Notes under the pieces: generated by a model | Seen by the model: only the letters and a program-made list of their open reading frames with translations | Database searches by the model: none | What the model was told of the DNA's origin: nothing | Shown here: piece by piece, positions 10,763 to 20,814 of the stretch | How the letters are laid out: the number at the start of each line of letters is the position of its first letter | Position numbering within the stretch: position 1 is the stretch's first letter | Position numbers and translations under genes: made by a program | DNA from: Yponomeuta sedellus | Lineage: Eukaryota > Arthropoda > Insecta > Lepidoptera > Yponomeutidae | Assembly (NCBI GenBank): GCA_934045075.1 | Contig: OW203740.1 | Span: 18,241,878 to 18,305,877, forward strand | Reading direction: 5' to 3' | Length of the DNA stretch: 64,000 nucleotides

Positions 10763-11158
10763 ATAAAACATGGCGATTTAATTTCGTCGCTGCTTCAAGT
10801 CTACACGCGCACATACGTCGAACCTTCGAGGCGTCAATGGTATGAAAAAACAACCCACCACCGTGACCCCGACCATGTATCTGTCATCATGGTACTATAA
10901 TATGTTTATTTAGTCTATTTATATGTACATAGATAATTATGTATGTACTGTTTATTTTATATATATGTGCTTAATTATTATCTTTGTATATGTGTATGTT
11001 TATAATTATTGGACATATTAATAAATAGTTTAATTGTTAAAAAAGATATTTGACAATAAAATATCACCTCACTGCCTTCTCCACGTCACCTGTTGGTTGG
11101 CTAGAACAAAATACTATTTAGTATTAAGCCCGCCAATTGTACAATCTTTACAGGTAGG
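10763..11158. other. Unassigned DNA left of the large palindrome
   Basis: AT-rich. Its last bases contain TCTTTACAGGTAGGTAC (11145-11161), which reappears twice in the loop of the palindrome. Confidence 0.4.
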
Positions 11159-11162
11159 TACA

Positions 11163-11640
11163 CTATTTTTATTTTTAATGCACTAACCCGTGCTAAGGAA
11201 CAAATTTAAAAACCTATTTAGAGGCTAAGAGTTTCACCCATGCCGGGATTCGAACCCGCAACCTCTGGCTATCCGTGCCAGCGCTCTACCAATTGAGCCA
11301 ATGGGCCTCTAAATAGGTTTTTAAGTTTGTCCTTAGCACGGGTTAGAGCATCAAAAAAAAAAAAAGTATAATCATGTGGGTACAGTGATATCGTTCCGAT
11401 TTAAAACCTAACTGCAAAGTAGGTAGTCGGGGCTGTAAGTGATGCAATTTGCTTAAGCCAGATGTCGCTGCCTGTACGTAATACAGAGAATGGTGTAAAG
11501 AGGTTCGAAATTTCACTGATCCCGGTGAGTCGGCCATTGGCTCAATTGGTAGAGCGCTGGCACGGATAGCCAGAGGTTGCGGGTTCGAATCCCGGCATGG
11601 GTGAAATTTTTAGCCTCTAAATAGGTTTTAAAAAAAAACG
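11163..11640. repeat. Opposed family A copies in the left arm
   Basis: A minus-strand core (about 11307-11236) is followed by a short junction at TGGGCCTCTAAATAGG and then a plus-strand copy with its core at about 11535-11607. The first copy is cut inside its core, so the two units are fused head to tail in opposite sense. Confidence 0.85.
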
Positions 11641-11825
11641 CCCTAAAAATCACTTTCGTTTCCCTTCCTAGTGAACTTTTTACTTTGTCCATCAGTGCGC
11701 GTGCCAAAATGTTTGGTATCCTGCCATCAATGGCACGCATGCCACTGGTTCGCATTCCCGGTCATAGCGCTATGACCTTTAGTGTAGGACTAAAGGCAAG
11801 ATATTTTGTTTTGTGGAAGTTAAAT

Positions 11826-12100
11826 ATCATCATCAACCACATTAGGTCCCCACCGAGGGGCACTGGTCTCTTCCCTGAGGAAGGTATAGGCCATACTCCA
11901 CCACGGGCCCAAGTCCGGATTAGTGGAGGCATGCAAGACGAGTGGGTGATCTTAGTGTCAGAAGTTTTCAAGCCGCCCTAAGGCCTCTGACTTGGTTTAA
12001 CGACTGTCATATATCGACGGCAGCCGGCACCAACTGCTTACCGTGCCTTGCGAAGCACGGAACCGCTTGGAAAAATGGCACTCGCGTTAGTCATTAAGTT
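11826..12100 (-). mobile_element. Family B SINE in the left arm
   Basis: Contains AAGCCGCCCTAAGGCCTCTG and CCTTGCGAAGCACGGAACCG. Mirror copy of 12737-13012. Confidence 0.8.
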
Positions 12101-12124
12101 ATTATTAAATAATGAAGTTCAACA

Positions 12125-12270
12125 AAACTTTAGCAGCACCCCCTGCAGTACAAATCCAGCAAACTGCGATCCCCAAGCCGCATGCCCAGCATGGGGATTA
12201 TGTGCGCTATGGCGCTCATTCGGGGAGGGCTATGTCCAGCAGTGGACTAATATAGCCTGAAGAAGAATGA
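12125..12270 (+). repeat. Family C copy at the inner edge of the left arm
   Basis: CCCCCTGCAGTACAAATCCA through CAGCAGTGGACTAATATAGC. Only its first 40 bp lie in the arm (to 12164), so the palindrome boundary cuts this repeat: the right arm holds the same 40 bp but not the rest. Confidence 0.75.
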
Positions 12271-12547
12271 GGTTCAGAAGTTATTATTATTTATGTTAAA
12301 TTCTACTTAGACACGAAACACCGCGGAAGAGACGGACGTTTGTATGATAAATTGTTTACAAGCTCACTCCTCACCTTGGGTAGCTGACCTTCGCTCTTTT
12401 ATAGCTATCGCGACGAGACAACTTTGTTTATATTTTATTGCTTATCGCTGTGTGATGCACATATACATAGTTAATTAGTACATTTATAGGATGGATCAGA
12501 TGTGGCGATTTGTTCGTATTACCCCGGGCCTCGATTCTGTTAGTGTA

Positions 12548-12659
12548 TCTTTACAGGTAGGTACAATAAAGAATTTAATATTATTATTAAATTCTTTACA
12601 GGTAGGTACAATAAAGAATTTAATATTATTATTAAATTCTTTATTGTACCTATCGTACC
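12548..12659. repeat. Two 45-bp direct repeats in the palindrome loop
   Basis: TCTTTACAGGTAGGTAC starts at 12548 and 12593, each followed by AATAAAGAATTTAATATTAT. A reversed partial copy (CTTTATTGTACCTATCGTAC) abuts the right arm. The same 17-mer sits at the outer edge of the left arm (11145). Confidence 0.8.
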
Positions 12660-12736
12660 GTTTGCTGGATTTGTACTGCAGGGGGTGCTGCTACCCCCCC
12701 CCCCCCCCGTTTTGTTGAACTTCATTATTTAATAAT

Positions 12737-13012
12737 AACTTAATGACTAACGCGAGTGCCATTTTTCCAAGCGGTTCCGTGCTTCGCAAGGCACGGTAAG
12801 CAGTTGGTGCCGGCTGCCGTCGATAGATGACAGTCGTTAAACCAAGTCAGAGGCCTTAGGGCGGCTTGAAAACTTCTGACACTAAGATCACCCACTCGTC
12901 TTGCATGCCTCCACTAATCCGGACTTGGGCCCGTGGTGGAGTATGGCCTATACCTTCCTCAGGGAAGAGACCAGTGCCCCTCGGTGGGGACCTAATGTGG
13001 TTGATGATGATA
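12737..13012 (+). mobile_element. Family B SINE in the right arm
   Basis: Contains CCGTGCTTCGCAAGGCACGG, GGCCTTAGGGCGGCTTGAAA and GTGGTTGATGATGATAT at its 3' end. The 5S-like head is largely lost. Confidence 0.8.
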
Positions 13013-13202
13013 TTTAACTTCCACAAAACACAATATCTTGCCTTTAGTCCTACACTAAAGGTCATAGCGCTATGACCGGGAATGCGAACCAGTGGCATGC
13101 GTGCCATTGATGGCAGGATACCAAACATTTTGGCACGCGCACTGATGGACAAAGTAAAAAGTTCACTAGGAAGGGAAACGAAAGTGATTTTTAGGGCGTT
13201 TT

Positions 13203-13675
13203 TTTTTAAAACCTATTTAGAGGCTAAAAATTTCACCCATGCCGGGATTCGAACCCGCAACCTCTGGCTATCCGTGCCAGCGCTCTACCAATTGAGCCAA
13301 TGGCCGACTCACCGGGATCAGTGAAATTTCGAACCTCTTTACACCATTCTCTGTATTACGTACAGGCAGCGACATCTGGCTTAAGCAAATTGCATCACTT
13401 ACAGCCCCGACTACCTACTTTGCAGTTAGGTTTTAAATCGGAACGATATCACTGTACCCACATGATTATACTTTTTTTTTTTTTTGATGCTCTAACCCGT
13501 GCTAAGGACAAACTTAAAAACCTATTTAGAGGCCCATTGGCTCAATTGGTAGAGCGCTGGCACGGATAGCCAGAGGTTGCGGGTTCGAATCCCGGCATGG
13601 GTGAAACTCTTAGCCTCTAAATAGGTTTTTAAATTTGTTCCTTAGCACGGGTTAGTGCATTAAAAATAAAAATAG
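13203..13675. repeat. Opposed family A copies in the right arm
   Basis: Mirror image of 11163-11640: a minus-strand core about 13303-13232, then a plus-strand core about 13531-13602. Confidence 0.85.
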
Positions 13676-13680
13676 TGTAA

Positions 13681-14010
13681 CGGGTTAGTGTATTAAAAAA
13701 AATAATAGTACAATCATGTGGTTACAGTGATATCGTTCCGATTTAAAACCTGACTGCAAAGTAGGTAGTCGGGGCTGTAAGTGATGCAATTTGCTTAAGC
13801 CAGATGTCGCTGCCTGTACGTAATACAGAGAATGGTGTAAAGAGGTTCGAAATTTCACTGATGCCGGTGAGTCGCCCATTGGCTCAATTGGTAGAGCGCT
13901 GGCACGGATAGCCAGAGGTTGCGGGTTCGAATCCCGGCATATGGGTGAAATTTTTAGCCTCTAAATAGGTTTTTAAGTTTGTCCTTAGCACGGATTAGTG
14001 CATTAAAGAA
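13681..14010 (+). repeat. Family A tRNA-like repeat, single copy
   Basis: Complete unit just outside the palindrome: upstream part with GATATCGTTCCGATTTAAAA, core GCCCATTGGCTCAATTGGTA through GGTTCGAATCC at about 13874-13945, and tail CCTTAGCACGGATTAGTGCA. The core has an extra AT (CGGCATATGGGTG). Confidence 0.85.
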
Positions 14011-14017
14011 AAAATGT

Positions 14018-14330
14018 GATTGCAATCAATCACTAAGGTTAAGCAATAACAGGCTCGGTCAACTGCTTGATGGGTGACCAATAACCATCCCGGGACTACC
14101 GCTAGTAGCATTTTTACTGAGCGCAAGCACTGGCTTTGCATGGCACGTTAAGGCGTTGGTGCCGGCTGTCATGTAATGACATTCGTTTAAGCCATGTCAG
14201 AGGCCGCTGTCTTACAATCCTCCACCAACCCGGACTTGGCCCTCGTGGAGGAGTATGACTTAACCTTCCAGCGATGCCGGAAGAAACCAGTGTCCCAGCA
14301 GTGGAGACATACAAAGGGTTGATGCCGATG
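14018..14330 (+). mobile_element. Family B SINE with 5S-like head
   Basis: Head AAGGTTAAGCAATAACAGGC and CTTGATGGGTGACC resemble the intermediate element and C box of 5S rRNA genes. Then follows the usual body (GTGCCGGCTGTCATGTAATG, CAACCCGGACTTGGCCCTCG, CCCAGCAGTGGAGACATACA). Confidence 0.75.
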
Positions 14331-14514
14331 AATTTTGAATCAATAAGTTGGTAGTATTTATTTTCCCAATAATCCCAAAGTCAAAATTATTTGATGGCAC
14401 GCCTCTGCCTATGGCTTTATCAAATATGGCACGTTGATACATGAAGGTTCACTATCCCTGCGCTACGCCATGTACCTAACCAAGCAAGACATCACAAACA
14501 TGGAAAGACACTAA

Positions 14515-14784
14515 GGGCGAGATAAATAGTCGCTTCTAAGAACGAGTCTTAGCGAAAGCACTTGCTTAAGAATCGATTTGTCTATCATAGACAGTACTTT
14601 GGCACTCTCTAAGTCGCGAAACCCGGACTAATTCTTAGCATTGGCCTAAGAACATGCTATGCTTAGCTAAGCAAACGTCTATTTTAGTAACAAATTCATT
14701 CTTAGCTAAGTTAGCCTGAAGTAATGCTTAGGGAAGCATGATCGAGTACGGACTTGGGCTAAGCAACGACTATTTATCTCTCCC
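14515..14784. mobile_element. Tourist-like MITE, copy 1 (270 bp)
   Basis: Ends GGGCGAGATAAATAGTCG and, reversed, GGGAGAGATAAATAGTCG form an 18-bp inverted repeat with one mismatch. TAA duplicates at 14512-14514 and 14785-14787. An inverted sister copy lies at 27582-27831. A TWA duplication points to the PIF/Harbinger superfamily. No coding capacity. Confidence 0.85.
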
Positions 14785-14824
14785 TAAGATCCGAGTGAGA
14801 CCATTTACACAAATCAAGTATGGT

Positions 14825-14908
14825 AGTCGCCTCCAGTGGGAATCAAACCCACGACTGCTGTTTTGGTAGCCCAACTGTCAACCACTCTATCAACGATTCC
14901 CTTGTACT
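14825..14908 (-). repeat. tRNA-like SINE head
   Basis: On the minus strand an A-box-like TGATAGAGTGGTT and a B-box-like GGTTTGATTCC are spaced as in tRNA-derived promoters. There is no intact cloverleaf. Confidence 0.45.
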
Positions 14909-15412
14909 TGAATAAAAAATACTGTTGAAGAACTATTAGTAAGTACGAGTAGGTACCTATTGACAAACTTCGTTTTTGAGATTCCAACCTGTAGTTTTTC
15001 CTACGAATAACCTAAGCTTTATGGGGTACTTACCTATTAAATACTACATATTACTTACCTACCTATTTAATTTGTTTATAGACTAACAATTATTAACGTG
15101 AGGTCAGAAATTCCGACTAAATCTCAGGTACAGGGGGCGAAGTTAATGAAAATCTCATGATACAAATTAAAATCATTCATGTCATGGCATACACGTTAAT
15201 ATAGGTAGTAAAATAAAAGTAGTAGGTACCGGATTTTGTAAATCATAGAACTTTGGACTTGGACTTCGTATTCATCTTTTTTGTAATTCTTTATGTTTTA
15301 TCGAAAATATATGGTGATGAATTAGTTCGGGGCATATAGGTACGAGTACATTGACAAATAGATTCCAAATACCAGCATATTCCTATTTTACATAAAACAT
15401 GCAACTTTCCAA
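14909..15412. other. Unassigned intergenic DNA
   Basis: AT-rich; no gene or repeat recognised. Confidence 0.4.
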
Positions 15413-15486
15413 GTGGCGTCAAAATGTCAAAACGTCAGAATTTGACAGTTATTAAAAACTGTCAAATTCTGACATTTTGACGCCAC
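15413..15486. repeat. Imperfect hairpin / miniature inverted repeat
   Basis: GTGGCGTCAAAATGTCA and CAGAATTTGACAGTT on the left pair with the reverse on the right. The left arm has 8 extra bases. The loop is 6 bp. No target duplication was recognised. Confidence 0.7.
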
Positions 15487-15826
15487 AAAACGCGTGACTC
15501 ATACCATCGTACTACAGAAGAAAAAAGGGACAGTGATAGTCAGGAACAAACAATTGTTTTCGACGTGCTAACTCTGGCAAGTACAGCGACATAGCCAGGC
15601 AACTTTCGTAACTACAGGGACCATAACTACCATGGCGCTTTACAAACATACTTTCTATACTACCCATGCTGCGTAGGTTGAGTGCGAGTCATGTTTTGTG
15701 GCGCTAAATACTTTGTCAAATTATTTGAATTTGACGATGAATGGAAATACTGAAAATAATGGTACTGGAAAGTCGCGACTTACACACGCGACTCGCGTTG
15801 TCATACTACCTTTCCAGTTTTAATTT

Positions 15827-16000
15827 GACCTCTGTGGCGCAGTGGTGCCATGCGAGAGGTCCCGGGTTCGAACCACGGCTGGGGGAAAAAAACCGGATGT
15901 TTAAATGTTTGTGATGTCACTGTTTCTTGTTTCCACGACATAGGGCATCCTAGTGTGGGTGGGCCCAGAAGCAATGTATGTGCCTGTATGTAAATGTTTA
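15827..16000 (+). mobile_element. Family E tRNA-headed SINE
   Basis: GACCTCTGTGGCGCAGTGGT contains the A box and GGTTCGAACCA the B box. After an A-run comes TTTGTGATGTCACTGTTTCT and GCAATGTATGTGCCTGTATG, shared with 52543-52746. Confidence 0.75.
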
Positions 16001-16385
16001 AAAACAAAAAAAAATTGAATTGCCTGAAATAAGCCGTAAAACTCTTCCATGTTTTTTTTCAATCAGCTTCGCACACAATGAGTTACGGCCTCGCGTCCAA
16101 TGCCAACGTTTTGGGCTGCCACTTATCAAAACCGTGCAGCCAAGCCACATGCACCTGTTGCCAGAACAAAATCACACGTATCACCAGGAATTACGAGTGA
16201 CTCGGTAATGCAGGCGGTGCAGAGTTATCTTGGTGTGTCGATATTAGCGTGGGCGTCAAGTAAATTCGTTGTGAACTGCGAACGTGAGCTTTTGGATTAT
16301 GTATTATTATTTCTGTTCCAGTGATTGATTTTGTTTTCATGTAGGTACTTAATTCTGCTATTCTTCGATTCTGCTATTGTAAGTT
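16001..16385. other. Unassigned intergenic DNA
   Basis: Two overlapping short open frames (16020, 16100) show no domain. No repeat recognised. Confidence 0.35.
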
Positions 16386-16490
16386 TCTTCTTCTTCATTA
16401 GTCCACTGCTGGACATAGTTCACCCCTAATGAGCGCTATAGTGCAAGGTTGTGCCATCATTGGGGGGTAATGCATGGGCATTACCTCCTC
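16386..16490 (-). repeat. Family C fragment
   Basis: AGTCCACTGCTGGACATAGT, GCGCTATAGTGCAAGGTTGT and GCCATCATTGGGGGGTAATG match family C. Confidence 0.7.
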
Positions 16491-16599
16491 CTCACGCATC
16501 CTCACGCTGTATTGTAAGTTTGCTTCAGTTCTAATTATGTTTTTGGGGCTAGTTTCTGAATTGAGAATTTCGTTAAGTAAATACATAGGTAGTTAACTG

Positions 16600-17060
16600 T
16601 GTAACGGTGCAAACATCTTTACACCATCTTGTATACTTCTTTTCTGTCTATCATTTTCAAATATTTAAATTATGTCACACATTTTGAAATTTCCCTCATT
16701 TTTCACCATTACAACTTTACCCACGCCTAGATCTGACTACTTATTTGTTTTTATCCAGTTTTTCTGTTTTATTATAAAATAACAGTACCTATCTACAAAT
16801 AAAGCAACGTTGAAGTTGAAGTCGTTCCAGTTTTTATCTACGAGTATAATATAAAAATGAATCCCCGAATGTGTTGGTAAGCGCAAATCTCGAGAGCAGC
16901 TGAACCGATTTCGCTAATTCTTTTTTAGAATATTCCTTGAAGTATGAGGATGGTTCTTACGGAGTGAAAAAATAAAAAAATATATAGAATCGACTGTTGC
17001 TGACTGGCGGTACGAAGATCGCTGGGTCAGCTAGTTATTTATAAAAGTTAACATTACAAC
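16600..17060 (+). mobile_element. Diverged solo LTR related to the 39.5-kb element, interrupted
   Basis: TGTAACGGTGCAAACATC, AAATATTTAAATTATGT, CACACATTTTGAAATTTCCC and GAAGTCGTTCCAG follow the order of the 274-bp LTRs at 39564 and 41741 with many substitutions. The match stops at 16836, where a Helitron-like insert begins, and may resume weakly at 17035 (TTATTTATAAAAGTTAA). Confidence 0.6.
16837..17034 (+). mobile_element. Non-autonomous Helitron-like element (198 bp)
   Basis: Starts TC and ends CTAG, with A before and T after, the rule for Helitrons. Inside is GAGAGCAGCTGAACCGATTT, a block I associate with lepidopteran non-autonomous Helitrons, and GCTGGGTCAGCTAG at the 3' end. The 3' hairpin is weak. 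Confidence 0.55.
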
Positions 17061-17127
17061 TGTAGTGCGGTTTATTCGAATTTCTCCAGATAAGAGCGTG
17101 TCAGAATTTCACTTAAGTATTTACTTT
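17061..17127. other. Spacer
   Basis: Short unassigned stretch between the LTR remnant and the family A pair. Confidence 0.3.
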
Positions 17128-17455
17128 GTTTAAAAACCTATTTAGAGGCTAAAAATTTCACCCATGCCGGGATTCGAACCCGCAACCTCTGGCTATCCGT
17201 GCCAGCGCTCTACCAATTGAGCCAATGGGCGACTCACCGGCATCAGTGAAATTTCGAACCTCTTTACACTATTCTCTGTATTACGTACAGATGATGCCGG
17301 TGAGTCGCCCATTGGCTCAATTGGTAGAGCGCTGGCACGGATAGCCAGAGGTTGCGGGTTCGAATCCCGGCATGGGTGAAATTTTTAGCCTCTAAATAGG
17401 TTTTTAAATTTGTCCTTAGCACGGGTTAGTGCAATAAAAATAAAAATAGTATATT
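17128..17455. repeat. Head-to-head family A pair (foldback)
   Basis: A minus-strand unit and a plus-strand unit meet at about 17290, so that two tRNA-like cores (about 17231-17160 and 17306-17378) face outward. The shared stretch, about 110 bp on each side from TTTAAAAACCTATTTAGAGG to GACTCACCGGCATCA, looks perfectly complementary. The loop is about 50 bp. Confidence 0.9.
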
Positions 17456-18037
17456 TACTTTGTATTCACTTAAGTATTTACTTTGTGAAATTCTGAATTC
17501 AGAAATCCGCCGTTAGTGTTTCAGAGAATATTTATCAACTTTACTTATTTCGCGAAAAAACGAAGTTTCTTCGTTTACAATATCAGTAATTTTTATTATC
17601 AAAACAATAGTTGTTTCTATAATGAATTGTGGTACGTAGTTTTTAACAAGTGTTTGCAGTGTGTTCCTACATACCTACCTAGTTTTTGAAAAAATCTCTC
17701 TTGTTGTGTCATCTAAACGAGAAGATCCTTCAAGACTATTCATAGGAATCAAATATTTACCTGCCTAGTTTGCATGATCTAACTAAAGTGTTATAATATG
17801 GCTGAGTATGTCAAGTGTTTACCGAATGGTTAGTCAGAAAGGCAGGACGCAGTTACGAGGTATTCGCACATATGAATTAATCAAAGATGCGGAAGTGCTC
17901 AAATCTACGTAACACAACAGTTTAGGAGTAGAAATCTATACTACTTAGCCATAAGGACGCCAATGGGCATTGTCCTAATATACTGAAACTGAAACTTAAA
18001 TTCTTCACTGAAAATATTTAATTGAAACTAAGTAGGT
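17456..18037. other. Unassigned intergenic DNA
   Basis: AT-rich, no gene or repeat recognised. Confidence 0.4.
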
Positions 18038-18133
18038 ATGCCCCCCAATGATGGTACAACCTTGCGCTATGGCGCTCATTAGGGGAGGGCTATGTCCAGC
18101 AGTGGACTAATACTTATAGCCTGAAGAAGAAGA
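18038..18133 (+). repeat. Family C, 3' part
   Basis: CCCCCCAATGATGGTACAAC, CTATGGCGCTCATTAGGGGA and CAGCAGTGGACTAATACTTA followed by a GAAGAAGAAG tail. Confidence 0.75.
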
Positions 18134-18439
18134 AGGTACCTATGCCAATCTTGTGAATTTATAAATAGTAGACCATAAAACGTTAGCTGTATTTGTTTGT
18201 CCTAATCCAAGCTTTGTTTATATATTTGCATGCATGCCTTTTGTGTACTACGAATTTTCTACACGGTTACACGGTCCATGGTACTAGTTTAAGTATGAAC
18301 TGTTCATGGTTTTGCAATAAATAAATAAATGAAATGATATAGGTACCTAAGTAATTTTGGGAGCCTGGGCTAAATATTCTGATTGCTTTAATAACTTTTT
18401 AAAGCGTTAAAAAAGAACCAGTGTCTACAATATCGGTAG

Positions 18440-18544
18440 TACAGTCGACAGCAGGTCAAGCTATACAGTTTTGTAGCAAAGTCGTCCTTAACTTAATAGG
18501 GTGATTAGAGTGCTCGTATATAGGTTGGCGCGCTGTCGACTGTA
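18440..18544. mobile_element. Short MITE with TACAGTCGACAGC ends (105 bp)
   Basis: Left end TACAGTCGACAGCAGGTCAA and the reversed right end TACAGTCGACAGCGCGCCAA share 13 perfect bases and a weaker continuation to about 26. The same end motif recurs at 22671, 23163-23181, 24630, 24695 and 24850. Confidence 0.65.
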
Positions 18545-18894
18545 GATCGTGTACGGAAATACGACATCAACTGAGATACTGAGATTCTACTCACGGGACG
18601 TTAGTTTCTAGTAAACATGTACTATATTTTTTTAATGGTGTAATACCTACACCAATACGCCAGCAAATAAAAGAAAAATATTTTAATTAATTTACCTAAT
18701 GGCTATCTACTTACATAAAAAAAATATGATGTTTTTTGATAAAACATAGCTCAAACGCAAATACGGTTATTTCCGCACTTAGCCTCATAGTTGGGCCATT
18801 GCACGAAGCAAGCGCTGAGGTACGTTAACAATTCAGACCCTAGGGTTTCCTTACGATGTTTTTCTTTACGTCAGCAAGTAGTATTGCTTATATT
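18545..18894. other. Unassigned intergenic DNA
   Basis: No gene or repeat recognised. Confidence 0.4.
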
Positions 18895-19068
18895 CTTTTT
18901 AATGCACTAACCCGTGATAATGACAATTTTAAAAACCTATTAAGAGGCTAAAAATTCCACCCCTGCAGCGATTCGAACGCGTGACCTCTGGCTATCCGTC
19001 CCAGCGCTCTTTTCAACTGAGCTAATGGGCGACTGTGGAATTTTCAGCCTCTAAATAGGTTTTTAAAG
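18895..19068 (-). repeat. Short foldback form of family A
   Basis: AAAAACCTATTAAGAGGCTAA at the left and TTCAGCCTCTAAATAGGTTT at the right bracket a degraded tRNA-like core (GAGCTAATGGGCGACT at its 5' end). The part upstream of the core present in long copies is absent, leaving the core between inverted ends. Confidence 0.75.
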
Positions 19069-19077
19069 CAGTATTGC

Positions 19078-19150
19078 TACTATAATTTCGAACCCACGAC
19101 CTCCCGATTGAGATGCCGGCGTTCTACACCGATCCGCTACCGCTGCTTGC
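19078..19150 (-). repeat. tRNA-like SINE head
   Basis: On the minus strand an A box (TAGCGGATCGG) and a B-box-like GGGTTCGAAAT are at tRNA spacing. No body recognised. Confidence 0.4.
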
Positions 19151-19205
19151 CAAACAAGATTATGTAGGTACCTACTTTCTGGACGTTTGTCCTTCTAATA
19201 ACTAA

Positions 19206-19475
19206 TCTTCTTCTTCAGGCTATATTAGTCCACTGCTGGACATAGCCCTCCCCTAATGAGCGCCATAGCGCAAGGTTGTGCCATCATTGGGGGGTAATGC
19301 CCATAATCCCCACGCTGGGCATGCGGCTTGGGGATCGCAGTTTGGTGGAATTGTACTGCAGGGGGCGCTGGTGCCCACCCTCCGGTTTGTGTCCCTTAGT
19401 CGCCTTTTACGACATCCGCGGGAAGAATTTGGGTTGGTGCTATTCTCTAGGCCGACACCACACAGCATAACTAAA
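19206..19475 (-). repeat. Family C, long copy
   Basis: Runs from the CTTCTTCTTCAGGCTATATT tail through TTAGTCGCCTTTTACGACAT to CTAGGCCGACACCACACAGC, the reverse of 1775-2010, and includes a GATCCCCAAGCCGCATGCCC block seen also at 12170. Confidence 0.8.
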
Positions 19476-20801
19476 AATTAATATCTTTTGTTTACGCTAG
19501 ATACAGAATTAATATGTTCTATTCTATTCTAATTACACAAACCTACCGTAGTTATTTGTAACTGCCTTCCATTCATATACGAGCACTAAGCACCTAGCCA
19601 TAAATGGTCTAAGGTTCTATTTCATATCTTTTTGCTTTGTCCAGCTGGTATTACTGTAATGGCTGTATTCGCCTTAAACGTAATGTGACCATAAAACATT
19701 TAGCATAGAAATAAACCTCAAGCGTATGAGAATTAAATTGTTTCTGACAATTAAGTACCCTTCAGATACTTGAAGATGCCTTATAGATTTTAAAATATGA
19801 GCTAGTCTGCATTAATTTTCCTGCTTTAGCTAGTGTAAGATAGATCCTAGACTAAGATCAGAAAAGATCTTATTATACACTGGAAAACCAACAAATTCAA
19901 AATAATTTGAATAGGAACAGTGCAAAACTAAACATTCGAAATAATCCTTAAAAATGTCAAGTGGGAAACTATCATTATACCTACTCTACCTACTCCGATT
20001 ATTGTATAACAGCAGCCTTAGTCACTCTTACAAGAAATCATTAAAAGACACTTCATAAGAATGGAAACAATGTCGTGAAATAAAGTAATGAATATTATAT
20101 AAAATAAAAATCAATCTAATCGATTCTAATCGCGCTTTGTTTAACAACAGAAATTGGCTATCTAACATGTCTTGATCTTTAACCTTATTGGTACTGTGTC
20201 AAAATTCTAATATGAAGGATTCGGCTGCGCTCCCAACTGATGAGTAGAAATTATATGGTCAACCGGTTTATACCTAGTTACAGTACCTACTTTAAATTAT
20301 AGAGCAAACCATTTATTTTAAAGGTAATAAATAACTTATAGTCTATAATTTTTAAGTAGGTACATTTTCATGTAAGTACCTCTTTGCAAAGGACCGAAGT
20401 ATTACTTCTGTTTTGTTTTGTGGTGTTTTTCACGGCGTAACTGGTCTGAACACCTGCGTATTCTATCTATTCATTCCAGTTCATTTGCAGAACCAGCAGC
20501 ATTAACATTTTCTTTTGGTTTTGTTGTCGTAATGCTATGTAGCATTTCACTAGCCTCTGCTATGTTGTGCTATTTGTGATCTAAACCGACGCCGATTTCA
20601 AATTATCTGTACCAATGTTTTATAATTATAACAAATAAATTATTAATTGCTAACTGTCACTCGCACAACTTACCATATTTTGTAGTTCGCTTAAAATAAA
20701 TTTGGCTAGCATTGTCTAAACCAAGTTACAGGCAAGAGAGAGTGGCTTATCTGATAGCTCTACATGACGTAATAAAAACCCCACGTGAAAAAACCCCCTA
20801 T
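19476..20801. other. Unassigned intergenic DNA
   Basis: AT-rich; no supported gene or repeat in this 1.3-kb stretch. Confidence 0.45.
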
Positions 20802-20814
20802 GGTCTGCTCGTCA

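Larger units (their letters stand above)
11159..13679. repeat. Large inverted repeat: two 1.0-kb arms, 495-bp loop
   Basis: Left arm 11159-12164 and right arm 12660-13679 are reverse complements that look nearly identical on reading. Matched positions sum to 24838 in the outer arm and to 24824 inside, the shift of 14 being mainly an expanded C-run (12694-12708) in the right arm. Each arm contains two opposed family A cores, a unique middle and a family B SINE. Open frames of 98, 80 and 69 codons appear twice only because of the symmetry. Either a recent inverted duplication or an assembly product would look like this. Confidence 0.9.

Noticed and set aside
11513..13324. Pairs of identical 98-, 80- and 69-codon frames, as if duplicated genes
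   Set aside because: They follow from the palindrome and from family A/B repeat sequence; no domain and no codon signal.
4703..17378. Functional tRNA genes at the family A cores
   Set aside because: C33 and the ACGGATA loop, plus variable acceptor pairing, argue against a working tRNA; the cores are part of a larger repeat.
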